Shown here piece after piece: positions 8,624-16,271 of a stretch of DNA of 64,000 nucleotides (within the stretch, counting starts at the first letter, position 1; the number at the start of each line of letters is the position of its first letter). The stretch covers positions 1 through 64,000 of the forward strand of contig JAABSH010000005.1 in the NCBI GenBank assembly GCA_011390465.1. Direction: 5' to 3'. The DNA comes from Desulfobacteraceae bacterium. GTDB lineage: Bacteria; Desulfobacterota; Desulfobacteria; Desulfobacterales; Desulfosalsimonadaceae. Under the pieces are notes generated by a model that had not been told where the DNA came from, did not search any database, and saw nothing but the letters and a program-made list of their open reading frames with translations. The position numbers and the translations under genes were made by a program.

Positions 8624-8694
8624 TATACCCCCATCATCAAAGATTTAAATAATTCGCTTACCCAAAACCTGTTGCGTTCTCCACCGCTTCGGAA

Positions 8695-10008
8695 CTATGC
8701 GGTTTCCGGTTCCATGGGGCCTTTTCGGGCATGGGTGGCAATCAGATAAAATCCAATCGCCCCGAGCAGGCCATACACCACGATAAACCCGATCAACGAA
8801 ACCAGCACCTGGGAGGCGGCAATGGGAGAGGCAGCATCCGATGTCCGCATCAGGCCATACACAATCCAGGGCTGGCGGCCCACTTCCGCGAGCACCCATC
8901 CCAGCTCAATGGCAATATAGGGCAGCGGCAGGGAAAAAAGCATGATTTTGAGATAATTCGTGCTTTCCAGAAGCCGGTTGCGCCGGATGATGCCATACAG
9001 GGTCAGCAGAATAAAAAGGGTTCCCAGCCCCACCATCACCCGGAAGGAAATAAAGGTAAGCAATACCGGCGGCCGCTCGTCTCTGGGAATATCCCGAAGC
9101 CCGATGACCTCCGCATTGATGTCATGAAATCCCAGCAGGCTCAGGAGCCCGGGAATGGAACCGATTTCAATGAGATTTCGTTCATTTTCTTCATCCGGAA
9201 TGGCAAACATGTGGATGGGCGCCCGGGTGGTGGTTTCCCAGTGGGATTCCATGGCCGCCAGTTTGGCGGGCTGGACTTCGCTCACATGGACCCCGTGCGT
9301 ATCGCCGATGGCGGCCACAAAAATGGAACTGGCAAGGCCGAAAACAAGAGCGATTTTAAAGGACCGGTGAAAAAATTCCACGTGCTGTTTTTTCAGCAAG
9401 TGATACGCGCTGATGCCCATCACAAAAAACGCGCTCAGCACATAGGCGCCGCTCACGGTATGGAAAAATTCAAGAATGCCGAATTTATTGGTGGCCACGG
9501 CCCAGAAACTCTCAAGCTCGGCACGGCCGTTGCGAAGCACATACCCCACTGGATGCTGCATCCATCCATTGGCCAGCAGAATCCAGACAGATGACAGGGT
9601 ACCGGCAATGGCCACCAGCCACATGACCGTGGCATGGGCTTTTTTGGACAGTTTTTTCCATCCGAAAACCCAGACACCCAAAAGGGTGGATTCCAGAAAA
9701 AACGATGTGGTGGCTTCAATGGCCAGCAGGGACCCGAAAATATCCCCCACGTATTCCGAATACCGGGACCAGTTGGTGCCGAACTGAAACTCCAGGGTGA
9801 TCCCGGTCACCACGCCGACGGCAAAGTTGATTAAAAAAAGTTTGCCCCAGAATTTTGTCATGGACAAGTACAGTTTGTCCCCGGTCCGGACGTATTTTGT
9901 TTCCATATACGCGACCATGACAGAGAGCCCCAACGTCAGGGGAACAAAAAGAAAATGAAACATGGTTGCAGCGGCAAACTGCAGCCGGGAAAGGAATACA
10001 ACGTCCAT
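8695..10008 (-). CDS. cydA: Cytochrome bd oxidase subunit I, short Q-loop type
   Basis: A 437-residue polytopic membrane protein. Haem ligands expected in CydA are visible: H18 (haem at the O2 site), H183 (in FFHTVSGAYV) and M325 (in SFRVMVGLG). Proton-path glutamates E98 and E106 lie in AIEATTSFFLES. The quinol-site motif GRQPW is near residue 382. The region between about 250 and 315 is short, so this is the short Q-loop subfamily and not the long Escherichia coli type. CydA and CydB form a quinol:O2 oxidoreductase. No cydDC or cydX was seen nearby. Confidence 0.94.
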   Translation of the reverse strand: MDVVFLSRLQFAAATMFHFLFVPLTLGLSVMVAYMETKYVRTGDKLYLSMTKFWGKLFLINFAVGVVTGITLEFQFGTNWSRYSEYVGDIFGSLLAIEATTSFFLESTLLGVWVFGWKKLSKKAHATVMWLVAIAGTLSSVWILLANGWMQHPVGYVLRNGRAELESFWAVATNKFGILEFFHTVSGAYVLSAFFVMGISAYHLLKKQHVEFFHRSFKIALVFGLASSIFVAAIGDTHGVHVSEVQPAKLAAMESHWETTTRAPIHMFAIPDEENERNLIEIGSIPGLLSLLGFHDINAEVIGLRDIPRDERPPVLLTFISFRVMVGLGTLFILLTLYGIIRRNRLLESTNYLKIMLFSLPLPYIAIELGWVLAEVGRQPWIVYGLMRTSDAASPIAASQVLVSLIGFIVVYGLLGAIGFYLIATHARKGPMEPETA

Positions 10009-10105
10009 ATGGCCTTCCTGTTCGGTCGAATTGAACGAATCCCTGCATAAAACACCATTGCCGGGTGTTTCGCTCTAAAAAACCAGTCTCATGTAACGCG
10101 CAGTT

Positions 10106-10219
10106 GGGCCTTGATCATCGTTTCGGCCACTTCGCCCGTAGGGGGCGGGGTTTATCCCCGCCCGAAACGGGAGGGCGTAAAGCCCTCCCCTACAGTGGCC
10201 GAGCCGATGATCAAGGCCC
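10106..10219. repeat. Nested palindromic (MITE-like) element in the cydA upstream region
   Basis: The outer arms are a perfect 15-bp inverted repeat, GGGCCTTGATCATCG (10106-10120) against 10205-10219. Inside them CGGCCACT pairs with AGTGGCCG, and the core holds two GC-rich hairpins bounded by GTAGGG and CCCTAC. No gene is visible from 10009 to 10340. The core resembles 401-474. It is probably a non-autonomous dispersed element or REP-type sequence. Confidence 0.7.
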
Positions 10220-10340
10220 GCAGCTGATGTGTACCAGCCGGAATGAACCCCCTGATTAAAAGGTCTGCGTCGCATTCCGGCCGGAATCAATCGGGTTAAG
10301 GGTATCCGGCGGTATCGGGCACCAATGGATCAGGTACCGA

Positions 10341-10526
10341 TCAGGCACCGCCTTCCAGGGTGCACTGGGTGAAATCAATCTCTTCGCCGCATTGATCGCA
10401 TTTGTGCACTTTGTCGAATTCATCGGAAAAAATTTCTTTTTCAGCGCCGCACTTGGGGCAATTGCAGGTAAAAGACTTTAAATGTTTAAACTGTTCAAAT
10501 CCGGGGCAATGCTTGGGTGTACTCAT
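10341..10526 (-). CDS. Small zinc-ribbon protein
   Basis: A 61-residue protein with two CXXC knuckles about 16 residues apart (CPKCG and CDQCG), so a single zinc or iron site is expected. The second of two adjacent ATG codons is preferred because GGAGG lies 6 bases before it. The beginning, CPGFEQFKHL..FTC.CPKCG, resembles the N-terminus of the HD-domain protein at 15503 (CPGQDSRYWQPGAIFEAKCP), suggesting a shared ribbon module. It is 16 bp downstream of a flavodoxin gene on the same strand. Function unknown. Confidence 0.75.
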   Translation of the reverse strand: MSTPKHCPGFEQFKHLKSFTCNCPKCGAEKEIFSDEFDKVHKCDQCGEEIDFTQCTLEGGA

Positions 10527-10545
10527 CATTATCCTCCTTGTGATT

Positions 10546-10980
10546 TTAGTTCAATTTTTCGGCAAGTTTTTTGCCATACGCCTGGGCCATGCTGATACCA
10601 CCGCCCAAACCCACGCTTTTCAGCATCAGCGGACCATCGACCATGTTCATTTGAAAAATATTTTGCATGGTGCCAAAAATCCGCTCCGGCGCTTCGCCGC
10701 TCCAGCCGAACGCGCCGAATGCGCCGCCGGTTTTCCCGGCCAGATCCGCTTTTTCCGCCAGAAAAAGAAATGTCTTCATGGCCTGCATCATATCGCCGTG
10801 ATACGTGGCGGAGCCGAACACATAGGCGTCAAAACCGTTCAAGTCCGCTTCAGACTTGATTTCCTTAACATCGCGCACTTTGGCCTCGTGACCGGAAAAA
10901 CGAAGGCCTTCCGCCACAATATCAGCGATTTTACGGGTAGCCCCGGTCCGGGTGGCATAAACGATCAGTGTTTTGGCCAT
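10546..10980 (-). CDS. Flavodoxin domain protein
   Basis: A 144-residue protein with a full flavodoxin fold: the FMN phosphate loop YATRTGATRKIA at about 8-19, the GSATYHGDM loop near 56-64 and the GAFGWSGEAPE segment near 89-99. It carries electrons in the cytoplasm and has close relatives beside FprA and rubredoxin genes in sulfate reducers. It is 16 bp from the zinc-ribbon gene. It starts at an ATG preceded by AAAGGA. Whether it is a carrier or a regulator of redox enzymes is not known. Confidence 0.88.
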   Translation of the reverse strand: MAKTLIVYATRTGATRKIADIVAEGLRFSGHEAKVRDVKEIKSEADLNGFDAYVFGSATYHGDMMQAMKTFLFLAEKADLAGKTGGAFGAFGWSGEAPERIFGTMQNIFQMNMVDGPLMLKSVGLGGGISMAQAYGKKLAEKLN

Positions 10981-11063
10981 AGATCAATCCTTTTTATATA
11001 TGGCTGTTGTCATGCTAAATTTGAGAAACGATCCTTCATAGAAAAAATCGCACGCCAAAATAC

Positions 11064-11225
11064 TTACTGGCCGCCGATGCGGTCGTCTGTTCCGGTTTTG
11101 CCGCAGTCCGGGGTATAGCAGGAATTATCCACGAACTCACATTTTTCTTTGCATGATGGACATTCAGCCGGAGGCGTTTGTGCCTCCAGTGCATATCCAC
11201 AGTTTGAACATTTCCAACTCGGCAT
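11064..11225 (-). CDS. Rubredoxin-like (rubrerythrin-type) small metalloprotein
   Basis: A 53-residue protein with CSNCGY and CPSCKEKC knuckles like the C-terminal rubredoxin domain of rubrerythrin, and a Cys-containing tail ([11 protein letters not shown]) that ordinary rubredoxins lack. The start ATG complement is 11223-11225. It is 21 bases downstream of the desulfoferrodoxin stop on the same strand, so they are probably cotranscribed. In Desulfovibrio, rubredoxin next to desulfoferrodoxin donates electrons to it; the same role is likely here. Confidence 0.85.
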   Translation of the reverse strand: MPSWKCSNCGYALEAQTPPAECPSCKEKCEFVDNSCYTPDCGKTGTDDRIGGQ

Positions 11226-11246
11226 TTTCGTGCACTCCTGTTCGTT

Positions 11247-11624
11247 TTATTCCGCTTTCCAGTGACCATGAAGATTGCAGTATTCCCGGGCAACGACCTT
11301 GCTTGCGGTAATTTTAAATTCCGCTTCCGGCGCATCCCCCGGTTTCAGATACCGGCGGTAAATTTTATCGTCCGCAATGATTTCAATCCACTGAATGTAA
11401 TGTTTTTCTTCCATGGGATGGGCCACGCTGCCGACTTTCACTTTGAAACCGCCGTCAATTTTTTCAATAACCGGCACATGTTTTTCCTTGGCCGCATCCA
11501 CGGTATTCTCATCCATCAGGGTCATGGGCTGATCGCAGCACACAAGGGTGCCGTCACTTCCAAAAAGGACTTCCACAATATTGCCGCAGAGTTCGCATTT
11601 ATAAACTTCCAACCGTTTTGCCAT
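11247..11624 (-). CDS. dfx: Desulfoferrodoxin (superoxide reductase)
   Basis: A 125-residue protein with both iron centres of the two-iron class. The N-terminal Dx site uses C10, C13, C29 and C30. The catalytic Fe(His)4Cys site uses H49 (EKHVP), H69 and H75 ([11 protein letters not shown]), C116 and H119 (CNLHGHW). It reduces superoxide to hydrogen peroxide in the cytoplasm without making O2. It heads a short operon with the rubredoxin-like gene. The start is an ATG with GGAGG about 7 bases upstream. Confidence 0.96.
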   Translation of the reverse strand: MAKRLEVYKCELCGNIVEVLFGSDGTLVCCDQPMTLMDENTVDAAKEKHVPVIEKIDGGFKVKVGSVAHPMEEKHYIQWIEIIADDKIYRRYLKPGDAPEAEFKITASKVVAREYCNLHGHWKAE

Positions 11625-11674
11625 TCTGATCCTCCTTCATGTGTTGTTAACAGGTTGCAGAGTATTTAAATTCC

Positions 11675-11736
11675 TGTACCGGAAACCTGTTTCTGGTACA
11701 GCAACATGATGTTCAAAACTTTTGATAATTTTATCA
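11675..11736. promoter_or_regulatory. Two palindromes upstream of desulfoferrodoxin
   Basis: At 11675-11700 there is a 26-bp palindrome with outer arms TGTACC and GGTACA and inner arms GAAAC and GTTTC, one mismatched pair. At 11723-11736 TGATAATTTTATCA has six-base perfect arms. Both lie 50-110 bp upstream of dfx. They could be an operator and a promoter-proximal site for a redox regulator, but neither matches a PerR or FNR box exactly. Confidence 0.45.
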
Positions 11737-11759
11737 CATAAAAAAGAAAAAGTCAGGAA

Positions 11760-11990
11760 CTAATCCCACTTTCCATTGTCCATGTGCGATTTTTTTTCCG
11801 CTTCAGCGATTTTTTTAATACGGTAGGCACAGTCCCTTAAAATGCCGTATAAAATACCGCACCCTACATCATCGCGGTCATTGTCACCGGCATTGGACAG
11901 GACAATCATCTCTTCCACGAGTTCAAGGGTTTTAAGAATGTTTTCGTTGCAGGACTTCAAGGAAACTGTATCTCCAAAAAAGGTTAACAA
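11760..11990 (-). CDS. Small conserved-looking protein of unknown function
   Basis: A 76-codon frame with no ATG near its start; the first usable codon is a TTG, and another TTG ten codons later has GGAG about 11 bases upstream, so the true start is uncertain. The protein is helical and charged (SCNENILKTLELVEEMI and DDVGCGILYGILRDCAYRI), with three Cys and no signal peptide. It ends just upstream of the desulfoferrodoxin control region on the same strand. I do not recognise the family. Its place at the end of the redox island hints at a redox-linked role, no more. Confidence 0.5.
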   Translation of the reverse strand: MLTFFGDTVSLKSCNENILKTLELVEEMIVLSNAGDNDRDDVGCGILYGILRDCAYRIKKIAEAEKKSHMDNGKWD

Positions 11991-12387
11991 TGATTAGAGT
12001 AAATTCAAGTTGTATGCCAAAATATTTCAAAATCCCGACCGGAAAAACATTTCTATCTCTTTCAGGCGCTCAGGGGGCTCCTGTTTTCTGAAAATAAAAA
12101 ATTTTCTATTATTTTCAGAATATTAAGCCAAACCATCCGCTCCGGTTACGATTCGGGGCAGGCCCTGTCACGACCCTGTGCGAGTTTCAGAAAACAAATT
12201 CCTGTCATGATAAATGCCATTTTATGATACAGTCTTTTTTTTTGATCCGGTAAAATATCGGCCTAAATCTATTTAATATTCTAAAATTATTAACAATTAA
12301 AAGCTTTTTGCGGAATGGCTAAAATTATATGACACACACCTGTTTCATATTGTCCTTCCGCGACACCTCAAAAAGGAAAAAACCCCA
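11991..12387. other. Intergenic control region upstream of sfsA
   Basis: No gene seen. It separates the minus-strand redox island from plus-strand sfsA. An 11-bp perfect inverted repeat, TTCTGAAAATA (12086-12096) with TATTTTCAGAA (12110-12120), could form a hairpin or be an operator; a third related motif, GTTTCAGAAAAC, follows near 12184. The stretch 12225-12310 is AT-rich and probably holds the sfsA promoter. Confidence 0.45.
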
Positions 12388-13107
12388 ATGACATCAACCC
12401 AACCCGCTGGCCTGTGTTTTCCAAAACTCACCCGGGGCAGGCTGATCCGGCGATATAAGCGGTTTCTGGCGGATGTGGAACTGGATTCCGGGGAACCGGT
12501 GACCGCCCACTGTCCCAATACCGGCGCCATGACGGCCTGCTCCACGCCGGGAAGACCTGTGTATCTGTCTTTTCATGACAATCCGAAACGAAAATTCAAG
12601 TACAGCTGGGAACTCATTGACATGCCCGACTCCCTGGTGGGGGTCAACACCCTGATTCCCAACCGGCTGGTGTATCACGGCATCAAGACCGGCCAGGTGC
12701 CTTTTTTCAGCAGTTACAATGAAATCAAAAAAGAAGTAAAAATTGACGGGGGACACCGGCTGGATCTGATGGTGTCAAAGGACGGGAAAAATCCCTGCTA
12801 TGTGGAAATCAAAAACTGTTCTCTGGTGGAAAACGGGGTGGCTGCTTTTCCGGACGCGGTAACAGCCCGGGGCCTGAGCCACCTGAAAGCCCTGCAAAAG
12901 CTGAAGGCAAGCGGCTTTTCCGCGGTAATGTTTTTTCTGGTGAACCGGATGGATGCGGAAATTTTCAGGCCCGCGGACCCTATTGACCCGGCCTATGGAA
13001 AGGAACTGAGAAAAGCCCGCGAAAACGGCATTGACATTCTGGTGTGGGATGTGGCCATTGACCTGCGAGGCATTCGGCTGCGGCGGGAAGTCCCTTTCCA
13101 ACTATAG
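12388..13107 (+). CDS. sfsA: SfsA family DNA/RNA nuclease-like protein
   Basis: A 239-residue protein matching SfsA along its length: an N-terminal OB-like region (RGRLIRRYKRFLADVEL, then HCPNTGAM), and the restriction-endonuclease-like part with RLDLMV and YVEIKNCSLV, where the D and E-x-K are the nuclease-type acidic residues. It ends with the usual GI.L...VP motif. SfsA was named sugar fermentation stimulation protein; the fold suggests nucleic-acid binding or cleavage. The ATG start follows AAAAGGA. It converges with the sigma-54 regulator, leaving only 11 bases between stops. Confidence 0.93.
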   Translation: MTSTQPAGLCFPKLTRGRLIRRYKRFLADVELDSGEPVTAHCPNTGAMTACSTPGRPVYLSFHDNPKRKFKYSWELIDMPDSLVGVNTLIPNRLVYHGIKTGQVPFFSSYNEIKKEVKIDGGHRLDLMVSKDGKNPCYVEIKNCSLVENGVAAFPDAVTARGLSHLKALQKLKASGFSAVMFFLVNRMDAEIFRPADPIDPAYGKELRKARENGIDILVWDVAIDLRGIRLRREVPFQL

Positions 13108-13118
13108 CGCAGTTGCGT

Positions 13119-14480
13119 CTATTCCGCAGTCTCAGCCGCAAGCACCTCTGGATGGTTATTCAAAAAACGGTATAAGGTGGCGCGGCCCACTTCTAAGTGC
13201 CGTGCGGCTTTTGCCTTGTTGTACCCGGTTTTTTCCAGCGTGGCCCTGACCACTTCCGCATTCAGCTTTTTCAACGGCCCCCGCCGCTTTCTGCCGCTGT
13301 AGAGAGAAGCGATTTCCATGGGAAGATCTTCCGGCCGGATAAATTTGCCGGTACTTTTTACAATGGCATATTGAAGAAAATTCTGCAGCTGCCGCACGTT
13401 GCCGGGCCAGGAATAATCCATGAGCAGGGAGACCGCCTCGGAAGTAATGCTTTTTGCCTGATGATGCCCGTCCCGGCCGACAAACGCTTTTAAAAAATGA
13501 TCCACCAGAAGGGGAATATCATTTCGCCGGTCCCGCAGGGGCGGCAGATGAATGGGAATCACGTTCAACCGGTAGTAGAGGTCTTCCCGGAACAGTTTGT
13601 CCCTGACCGATTTTTTCAAATCCGCATTGGTGGCGCTGACAATTCTCACATCCACGGATACGGTCTGTTCGCCCCCCACTTTTTCAAACTTGCCTGTCTG
13701 CAAAAACCGGAGCAGCTTCACCTGCATTTCCCTGGACAATTCCGCCACCTCGTCCAGCAGCACGGTGCCGCCGTCCGCCAGCTGAAACCGGCCTTTTTTA
13801 TCCCGCACCGCACCGGTGAACGCCCCTTTGACATGACCGAAGAGTTCACTTTCGATCAGCCCTTCCGGCAGGGCCCCGCAATTGATCGGCACAAACGGGG
13901 CCCCGGCCCGGCGGCTGCCCGCATGGATCGCTTCTGCCACCAGTTCTTTGCCGGTGCCGGTTTCCCCAAAAATATGCACTGGATAATCATAGCCGGCCAC
14001 ATCCTGGATCTGCTGGAAAATCTGAATCATTTTCCGGTCCCGGCCGATGATATTGGAATACCCGTCCAGTTTTCCGCTGCGAAACCGGCTCTGCATGATA
14101 TCGGTAACATCTCTGATAAACGCAATCACGCCCATCATGGCGCCGGCATCATCATGCATCCCGGACACGGACATTTCCACATTGCGGGTTTCGCCGTCTT
14201 TGGTGACAACGGTCACCGGATATTCGGCATGATCCGGCACAAAGGCATTTTCGTCGCGAAACAGGCATTTTTCACCGCAAAACGGTTCCTTAAACGCCTT
14301 GTGGCAGTCCCGGTGCAGCACTTCAGAGCGGTCGTAGCCGGTGATGCGCTCTGCCTCGCGATTGAAAAAAAAGATCGTACGATTCAGGTCATGGGCAATA
14401 ATGCCTTCTTTAAGGTTGTCCAGGATCTGAATCAGGTTTTTTTCATTGCCCAGTATTTTTTTAAAAGTTTTTTCCGGCAT
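13119..14480 (-). CDS. Sigma-54-dependent Fis-family activator with N-terminal PAS domain
   Basis: A 453-residue enhancer-binding protein. Residues 15-130 form a PAS sensor domain that carries a Cys group (C59, C68, C72), which could hold a metal or redox centre. Residues 140-380 are the AAA+ domain, with Walker A GETGTGKE at 172-179, the sigma-54 contact loop GAFTGA at 219-224 and Walker B near 239-245. The C-terminal Fis-type helix-turn-helix is at about 405-445. It activates sigma-54 promoters in response to a signal sensed by PAS. Target genes are unknown. It lies 54 bp downstream of the FNR-like regulator on the same strand. Confidence 0.92.
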   Translation of the reverse strand: MPEKTFKKILGNEKNLIQILDNLKEGIIAHDLNRTIFFFNREAERITGYDRSEVLHRDCHKAFKEPFCGEKCLFRDENAFVPDHAEYPVTVVTKDGETRNVEMSVSGMHDDAGAMMGVIAFIRDVTDIMQSRFRSGKLDGYSNIIGRDRKMIQIFQQIQDVAGYDYPVHIFGETGTGKELVAEAIHAGSRRAGAPFVPINCGALPEGLIESELFGHVKGAFTGAVRDKKGRFQLADGGTVLLDEVAELSREMQVKLLRFLQTGKFEKVGGEQTVSVDVRIVSATNADLKKSVRDKLFREDLYYRLNVIPIHLPPLRDRRNDIPLLVDHFLKAFVGRDGHHQAKSITSEAVSLLMDYSWPGNVRQLQNFLQYAIVKSTGKFIRPEDLPMEIASLYSGRKRRGPLKKLNAEVVRATLEKTGYNKAKAARHLEVGRATLYRFLNNHPEVLAAETAE

Positions 14481-14534
14481 GATGTTCTTGTTTCATCTTC
14501 CCCATTATAGGATAATTTTTTAAAAGGTATGATT

Positions 14535-15221
14535 TTATTCCGCCCGCCCGGTCTGGGCCAGCAGTTCCAGTCCCGCCATGTCCAGAATCTCTATCCGGGA
14601 GCCCTGAACCGCCAGCAGCCCCTGGCCGGCCATCCGGTTTAAAATCCGGGACAGGGTTTCCGGAATGGTTCCCAGAAGACTGGCCAGCTGGGTTTTGGAA
14701 ATGTTCAGCACAATGGTATTTTTCCGGTGTTGTTCAAAATACAGCATGAGCAGATGAGCGGCCAGGCGGCCCGGCACTTCCTTGAGGGATAAATTTTCCA
14801 CCTGCACGGTAAACTGGCGCAGCCGCAGGGACAGCACGGCCAGCATATTGAGCGCAATGGTGGGATTGGCGGTGATCAGCTCCACAATGGCCTGCCGTGG
14901 AAAAAGCAGGGATTTACAGCAGGTGATGGCTTCCGCGTTCGCGGGATACGTTTTGCCGGAAAACACCGGCACTTCGCCAAACGGTTCGCCAGGGCCGAAA
15001 ATATGAAGAATCTGTTCTTTACCGTCAGGAGATGACTTGAAAATCTTAACCATCCCTTCGGTATTGATAAAAAACCCGGTTCCCTGGTCGCCTTCGAAAA
15101 AAATCATTTCGTTTTTGGCATATTCCTTTTCCCGGGCAATCGCCAGCAATGCAAGAATGTGGTCATCTGGAAGACCTTTAAAAAAAATGCTTTCCGCAAT
15201 CAGGGCAAAATATTTTTCCAT
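14535..15221 (-). CDS. Crp/Fnr-family transcription regulator
   Basis: A 228-residue regulator: a cyclic-nucleotide-binding-like beta barrel (about 10-120), a long dimer helix (122-148) and a winged helix-turn-helix (150-225). The recognition helix reads PETLSRIL, with E188, S191 and R192 in the E-x2-S-R spacing of FNR and DNR, which recognise TTGA half-sites. There is no N-terminal Cys cluster of FNR type, only C101 and C102, so the effector is not oxygen via a classic [4Fe-4S]; NO through haem, as in DNR/HcpR-type proteins, is possible. A TTGAC-N4-GTCAA site lies just before its own start. Confidence 0.88.
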   Translation of the reverse strand: MEKYFALIAESIFFKGLPDDHILALLAIAREKEYAKNEMIFFEGDQGTGFFINTEGMVKIFKSSPDGKEQILHIFGPGEPFGEVPVFSGKTYPANAEAITCCKSLLFPRQAIVELITANPTIALNMLAVLSLRLRQFTVQVENLSLKEVPGRLAAHLLMLYFEQHRKNTIVLNISKTQLASLLGTIPETLSRILNRMAGQGLLAVQGSRIEILDMAGLELLAQTGRAE

Positions 15222-15244
15222 TTTTATAATTTTTTTTCTTTTTT

Positions 15245-15258
15245 TTGACCTAAGTCAA
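15245..15258. promoter_or_regulatory. FNR/DNR-type palindromic site TTGACCTAAGTCAA
   Basis: A perfect TTGAC-N4-GTCAA palindrome 23 bases before the Crp/Fnr start (15221) and about 245 bases before the HD gene. The half-site TTGAC fits the E-x2-S-R recognition helix of the adjacent regulator, so autoregulation and control of the divergent genes are reasonable inferences. Confidence 0.65.
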
Positions 15259-15502
15259 GGCAAAGACCGGTCAGAAGCGATAAGGTGGCATTAAAACATG
15301 CAGCGTCGCCGTTTGAACGCAATCTGTTTTTAATCAGCAAAAAGCATATATCACCGCAACCCCCTGTGTCACGCTTTACTTCATCCGGACAGGTGATTAG
15401 CTTATTGGAACCAAAATTAATTCTCTTACTATATAAACAGACAAATATCAAACATGCGACGCAAAATCTTATCAATTATTTTAGACAACGGGAGGGCAAA
15501 AA

Positions 15503-16231
15503 ATGAAATGTCCCGGACAAGACAGCAGATACTGGCAACCTGGTGCAATTTTTGAGGCGAAGTGCCCGGAATGCGGAAAGACCGTGGAATTTTTCAAAGA
15601 CGATACCACGAGAAAATGCGGCCATTGCGGCCATCGGTTTGCCAATCCCAAGATGGATTTCGGATGCGCGGCCTATTGTCCGTTCGCGGACCAGTGCCTG
15701 GGCACCCTGCCCCCGGAACTTATGGCCCAGCGCGAAGACCTGCTCAAAGACCGCATTGCCATTGAAATGAAAAAATATTTCAAGCGGGATTTCAAGCGCA
15801 TCGGTCATGCCACCCGGGTGGCACGATATGCTGAGCAGATCGGCAAAGCCGAGGGCGGTAACATGGCGGTTATTCTCGCAGCCGCTTATCTGCACGATAT
15901 CGGGATCCACGCAGCGGGAAAAAAGCACAACTCCACCGCAGCCCGGTTTCAGGAACAGGAAGGGCCGCCCATTGCCAGAGAGATCATGGAAAAACTGGGT
16001 GCTCCGGAAAAAATGATCGAAGAGGTCTGCGATATTATCGGCCACCATCACCATCCCCGGGAAGAAGAGACCCTCAGTTTCAAAGTCCTCTATGATGCGG
16101 ATCTCATCGCCAATATTGAAGACAACCATAAAAATAAGCCCGTTGATCCTGAAAAAATAAAAAACATAATCACAACTTCTTTTTTCACGGAAAACGGCAA
16201 AAAAGTGGCTGAAGAACGATTTCTTCAATAA
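15503..16231 (+). CDS. HD-domain phosphohydrolase with N-terminal zinc ribbon
   Basis: A 242-residue cytoplasmic protein. Residues 15-45 form a zinc ribbon with C21, C24, C39 and C42, followed by a Cys-rich stretch (C55, C59, C65). The HD domain spans about 90-225: H102, the H131-D132 doublet in YLHDIGIH, the histidines HHHH near 178-181 and the distal D in YDADLIANI. HD proteins hydrolyse phosphate esters, often nucleotides; the substrate is unknown. The start has GGGAGGG 8 bases upstream. It is the first gene of a plus-strand set with a ferredoxin and a siroheme protein. Confidence 0.85.
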   Translation: MKCPGQDSRYWQPGAIFEAKCPECGKTVEFFKDDTTRKCGHCGHRFANPKMDFGCAAYCPFADQCLGTLPPELMAQREDLLKDRIAIEMKKYFKRDFKRIGHATRVARYAEQIGKAEGGNMAVILAAAYLHDIGIHAAGKKHNSTAARFQEQEGPPIAREIMEKLGAPEKMIEEVCDIIGHHHHPREEETLSFKVLYDADLIANIEDNHKNKPVDPEKIKNIITTSFFTENGKKVAEERFLQ

Positions 16232-16271
16232 AAAAATCCCTTATTCCAATAAAAAAAAGGAAATATACCCA

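Noticed and set aside
12005..12021. Sigma-54-like promoter TTGGCATACAACTTGAA on the minus strand
   Set aside because: The -12 part reads TTGA in place of TTGC, so a key base is missing; position before the 11990 gene is right but the match is too weak.
13497..14510. 337-codon plus-strand frame opposite the sigma-54 activator
   Set aside because: The minus strand encodes Walker A, GAFTGA and HTH motifs, while this frame is rich in His/Phe/Gln without any family pattern.
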